A program made the translations under genes and the position numbers. Positions 60,289-64,000 of a stretch of 64,000 nucleotides of DNA are shown one piece after another. The stretch is taken from assembly GCA_907163375.1 (NCBI GenBank), contig CAJQUW010004458.1:248001-312000 (forward strand). The letters are read 5' to 3'. The notes under the pieces are model-generated. The model was not told where the DNA came from and made no database searches. It worked only from the letters and a program-made list of their open reading frames with translations. Source of the stretch: Prostheceraeus crozeri. Its lineage: Eukaryota; Platyhelminthes; Polycladida; Euryleptidae. The first letter of the stretch is position 1. Every line of letters begins with the position of its first letter.

Positions 60289-60537
60289 ACATCTGTTGAG
60301 ATTTGATAAATTTATCAATTGCCAGGTTACTTGTCTAAACATGTAATGAGTAGCGCCTGCGTGAAGCGCCTCAATCTCGGATGCGGTATTAAGTGATTGC
60401 AGAAAGCAGTCCGCCCTCCACGTGCCTGCGTTAAAGCAGTGCCTTCCTGGCTAATTCACGCTCTCAACAGATGGTCCGGTGGCCTTGTGGTTAGAGGGTA
60501 TGCTTGCACGTCCTCTAGCTCCAACGTCGCTGGTTCA

Positions 60538-60591
60538 AACCTACCCACGACTGATGAGGCCCAACAGGCCGAAACATGTCTCGTGGTGGTT
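60538..60591 (+). ncRNA. type I hammerhead ribozyme, right unit 3
   Basis: Identical copy 303 bp downstream. Confidence 0.87.
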
Positions 60592-60840
60592 ACATCTGTT
60601 GAGATTTGATAAATTTATCAATTGCCAGGTTACTTGTCTAAACATGTAATGAGTAGCGCCTGCGTGAAGCGCCTCAATCTCGGATGCGGTATTAAGTGAT
60701 TGCAGAAAGCAGTCCGCCCTCCACGTGCCTGCGTTAAAGCAGTGCCTTCCTGGCTAATTCACGCTCTCAACAGATGGTCCGGTGGCCTTGTGGTTAGAGG
60801 GTATGCTTGCACGTCCTCTAGCTCCAACGTCGCTGGTTCA

Positions 60841-60894
60841 AACCTACCCACGACTGATGAGGCCCAACAGGCCGAAACATGTCTCGTGGTGGTT
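60841..60894 (+). ncRNA. type I hammerhead ribozyme, right unit 4
   Basis: Identical copy 303 bp downstream. Confidence 0.87.
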
Positions 60895-61143
60895 ACATCT
60901 GTTGAGATTTGATAAATTTATCAATTGCCAGGTTACTTGTCTAAACATGTAATGAGTAGCGCCTGCGTGAAGCGCCTCAATCTCGGATGCGGTATTAAGT
61001 GATTGCAGAAAGCAGTCCGCCCTCCACGTGCCTGCGTTAAAGCAGTGCCTTCCTGGCTAATTCACGCTCTCAACAGATGGTCCGGTGGCCTTGTGGTTAG
61101 AGGGTATGCTTGCACGTCCTCTAGCTCCAACGTCGCTGGTTCA

Positions 61144-61197
61144 AACCTACCCACGACTGATGAGGCCCAACAGGCCGAAACATGTCTCGTGGTGGTT
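61144..61197 (+). ncRNA. type I hammerhead ribozyme, right unit 5
   Basis: Identical copy, the last before the (AT)n border. Confidence 0.87.
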
Positions 61198-61214
61198 ACA
61201 TCTGTTGAGATTTG

Positions 61215-61218
<4 letters not shown>

Positions 61219-61269
<51 letters not shown>
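61219..61269. repeat. (AT)n microsatellite, right border of the 303-bp array
   Basis: About 25 AT dinucleotides follow the last partial unit. Together with the left (AT)n it suggests that the array inserted into an AT microsatellite. Confidence 0.95.
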
Positions 61270-61270
<1 letters not shown>

Positions 61271-64000
61271 GAAAAACACATTAAAATAATGATAAATATC
61301 TTTCGAAGCAAAATTCAGCACTAACCCCATGTCGGAGCACTGAATATACTATTTAAAAGAGTATCGATTTTAGATAAAAAAGCTGCTTAAATAAAAAAGT
61401 TGCACTGCGAATGGCTTACAAAGTTTCCTGAATAATAGAAAATATTGCACTTTAGCAATCTGTTCATATTGTCAGTTTCAAAGTTAATGGATTTAATTTA
61501 TTGATCTATCAAACACACTAGACAATTTCAATTTTTATGAAATTCATCTTTACAATATACCAAGAAGACGTTTGTAGTGTTCTGAAAATGATCTGTTACA
61601 ATGAAAAGCAGGAAAGCGTATCTTTGCATATTAGATTTTGATTTATGAGATTTCCATCGACAACTTAATACCGTTGTCATGCACGTGGTAGATCATATTT
61701 TGGGTGATAATTTTTCAGTCCTTCGTACACTCAGACACCGTTACATCTCGAAAGTCACTATGGCAATGTTGCCTCCGTCTAATTCATACATGCACAAAAG
61801 CTAATAACATGAAATTTCAAACAAGTCCATCTGTCTTTACTATGATAGATCATGGAATCTCTATTATAGAATCAAACAGGCCGTAATTGTCGATGTAATG
61901 ACTGCTGATGCTGGTTATGCAAATAAGCTCTATCGGATTTTATCCTTTTATGTTTACTTAATCTCCATATCTACAGAATTATTTCATTTATTCTGCTTGT
62001 TTGAATTTGGTTATTCTTTCTTCGAAAAGAACACTGTCCGTGTAAGTGTCATGTTCGTGAGAATATCTGTACGTGACATTCTTAACTTAATACGTTGTAA
62101 ATAAATGCAACACAAACTCAGTCCAAACGCAAATTTGACTTACCTGTAATTGTAATGTTTGTCATTTTTTTCACAGACCTCAATCATCCCTGTTTAGAGA
62201 AATTTTACTGCTTGAATTACTGGTTAAACAGGCGAATCTTTGCAGTTTGAATGTATTCCGATTCCGATGCATTATCTCTTTCTTCAAGCTTGCCATATAT
62301 TACGATGCAACGAAATTTAGAATGCTTCTATTTATGGAGGCTTGACTCGATAAACAAATTAGTTGCTTAATCAAATGTTCTGTCAATCTGATACCAGTCT
62401 GTGAATTTCCAGATTTTATCAGTTTTCATCGAAAGATATTTTTCATTCAGGTCTCCTTATCAGGTGACGTGTTTCTTTCAGTTGAATAGTTTTTAGTTGA
62501 CATTTTATTTTTTATGAATTATTGAATAATCATATATTTTGAGAGGCGGATTTCCCTTAGGCACTCTAAAGCGACGTAATGTTTACGTGACATTTTACTC
62601 AGCAGCATTTTACTCTTGAAATCATGTTAGCCAGCCTATTTTTTCACCGTGGTAACAAATGGATTACATGTAGGTCGGACCGGAATAACACGTCCAGTGT
62701 CCCGCGTGCTGTAATAATTTCAATGTTATCTGCGATTTTTCAGTTTTTCACTGATGCAAAATACTTCATTACATTGTCATACAGCCGATATGCCTGAATA
62801 TGATTAATCTATCAGTAACTTTGAACTCATAACAAACCCACAAGTGCATAGGATCATATTGAGATATTTTTATAATTTCTGGAGATTATCTTTTATGAAA
62901 GCGATCAGACAAATTTCTCGCTGCTCAACTGTTGACCTGTGCACTTCGTGAAACTTGCAGCATTGAAGAACAGTACGACGGGTACCTGAATTCATAGCAT
63001 AATTTAATTTGTATTCATATTTCTCATTTGGTTGCCACCTCATTTAGGCACCTATTTATTTTTATGAAATATGGATTTCTTTTTTCATCAGTTACCAACT
63101 GAAAGACAGGGAGTTGATGCATGATTTTGATGCACTTTTTGATATGCTGAATTTTGTTTGCATTCAGAAATAATCAATTTTTGCTTTCTCTATTGTGAAT
63201 TCATATTATTGTCATTAAATCCCCAAGACTTAAATGTAATTAAAGTTACAAAAAATGTGAGGTATTTTATTTTAAAAATACAAGGTATTATTAACAGCTG
63301 AAGGTGCATGCGAAGACAAGATATCACAATTAGTACAAGCCGATGGAGATACATGTATGAGAAGTGGTAGAAAAGCGCTATTTTTCTTTCGCTTCCCCTA
63401 TTTGAATGTGTGTTCTTCCAATAATACCATCCGCGAGGTGTCTGATCAGACTCACTTCCATAGGATTTCTGATTTTTCTTAGTTAACTCTGCTTAACAAT
63501 TAGGCTCTACGCGCACGTTTGGAATAATGATTATAGCTTTGACATTCTTGTGTAGCTTGTGGTAACCCAAAAGCTTTGATCTTCAGCTCAATATTTATTT
63601 TTAGACGGTATGCCGTCTGCATGTTGTTCGTACACACTGTCGTCTAGGTAGTTTAACTTTACATCAGCGGGTGATAATTGTGTAAATCATGAACTGTAGC
63701 TGTAGCCATTGATTTAAGAAAAAACGATTATTTTTGTTTGTCTGTTTTATATTTTGTCTTGAAAATAGATGGAAAAGTTCGTCGTGGGAAATATTGTCTT
63801 CAAAGACCAATGTCAAGACACCTCTGAAGATGTTTGATCATTCATCAACTTAGTGTAACCCAAATGTTGAACTATGAACCCCAACTCTCAGGAGATCCGC
63901 CATTATCTTTCCTGTAACTTAAGCTAATAAGGGACCTAGCTATCAAGTAGCTTTCAATCAACGGTGTGATTCCAGAGAACTCGTAGTCCTCGATTCATCG

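Larger units (their letters stand above)
59694..61220 (+). mobile_element. right arm of hammerhead/tRNA-like 303-bp tandem array (retrozyme-like), plus orientation
   Basis: Five full 303-bp units (starting 59694, 59997, 60300, 60603 and 60906, each with gatttgataaatttatcaat) are followed by a 12-bp start of a sixth that runs into (AT)n. Units appear identical. Each contains, in order, a body with agcgcctgcgtgaagcgcct, box A at unit position ~181 (TGGCCTTGTGG; 59874-59884 in unit 1), box B (GGTTCAAACC; 59926-59935) and a hammerhead (59932-59985). Cleavage after GUC in each unit would release 303-nt monomers able to circularise. This arm is in sense with PKA-C, so the ribozymes would be in its pre-mRNA if the intron extends here. 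The left arm is its inverted copy, making a palindrome of about 2.9 kb. Confidence 0.9.

Noticed and set aside
59791-61215. Repeated 70-residue ORF (MQKAVRPPRACVKAVPSWLI...) in every 303-bp unit on both arms
   Set aside because: It follows the repeat unit exactly, overlaps the tRNA-like boxes and ribozyme, and reads through the hammerhead core. The unit is a non-coding RNA repeat and the frame is incidental.
58291-61220. CRISPR-like array
   Set aside because: The units are 303 bp with no unique spacers, the window is eukaryotic, and each unit has ribozyme and tRNA-like features.

Overview
This window is eukaryotic, AT-rich and intron-dominated. It covers the interior of one very long gene on the + strand: the catalytic subunit of cAMP-dependent protein kinase (PKA-C). 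Seven short exons are visible (3535-3633, 14362-14444, 21072-21198, 22792-22918, 45338-45433, 52437-52559, two of which are alternatives of each other). They encode mouse-numbered residues about 79-254, with GT/AG borders and consistent phases. The exon lengths (99, 83, 127, 127, 96, 123 bp) match what I recall of the vertebrate gene. The N-terminal exons, including the glycine loop and Lys72, and the exons after residue 254 are not seen and probably lie outside. Long introns, a slowly evolving exon structure, tRNA-derived SINEs with a GGAAGGGCATCCGG core, CR1/Jockey-group LINEs and hammerhead-bearing repeats suggest an invertebrate, most likely a spiralian such as a mollusc or annelid. The species cannot be fixed from sequence alone.

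The main protein-level observation is a pair of tandem 127-bp exons (6a and 6b) that both encode the catalytic-loop cassette (residues 139-181, with YRDLKPEN). They have identical phases and differ at 12 of 43 residues. Using both, or neither, creates an early stop, so they must be mutually exclusive. This would give two kinase isoforms.

The main non-coding observation lies after exon 8. Between two (AT)n runs (58258-61269) is a head-to-head, palindromic array of 303-bp units, five facing left and five facing right. Each unit carries a complete type I hammerhead ribozyme core plus tRNA-like Pol III boxes A and B, with box B overlapping the ribozyme stem I. This looks like an animal retrozyme (circular-RNA retroelement) array. 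A second foldback element at 49406-49936, bounded by 17-bp direct repeats, also carries outward-facing hammerhead-like motifs. Weaker relics occur at 57984-58258 and 12665-13110.

Layout by region: 1-3534, upstream intron with a possible ORF tail at the left edge; 3634-14361, intron with a dead ~3.6-kb LINE (minus strand) and a foldback; 14445-21071, intron with an internally deleted hAT transposon (perfect 8-bp target duplication) and a SINE; 21199-22791, spacer between the alternative exons; 22919-45337, a 22-kb intron with foldbacks, a SINE relic and an old LINE fragment; 45434-52436, intron with a 280-bp tandem duplication, the hammerhead foldback and a mariner element with one frameshift; 52560-64000, intron or downstream part with a foldback, a decayed second hAT and the 303-bp array. 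No tRNA, rRNA, CRISPR array or second host gene was recognised.
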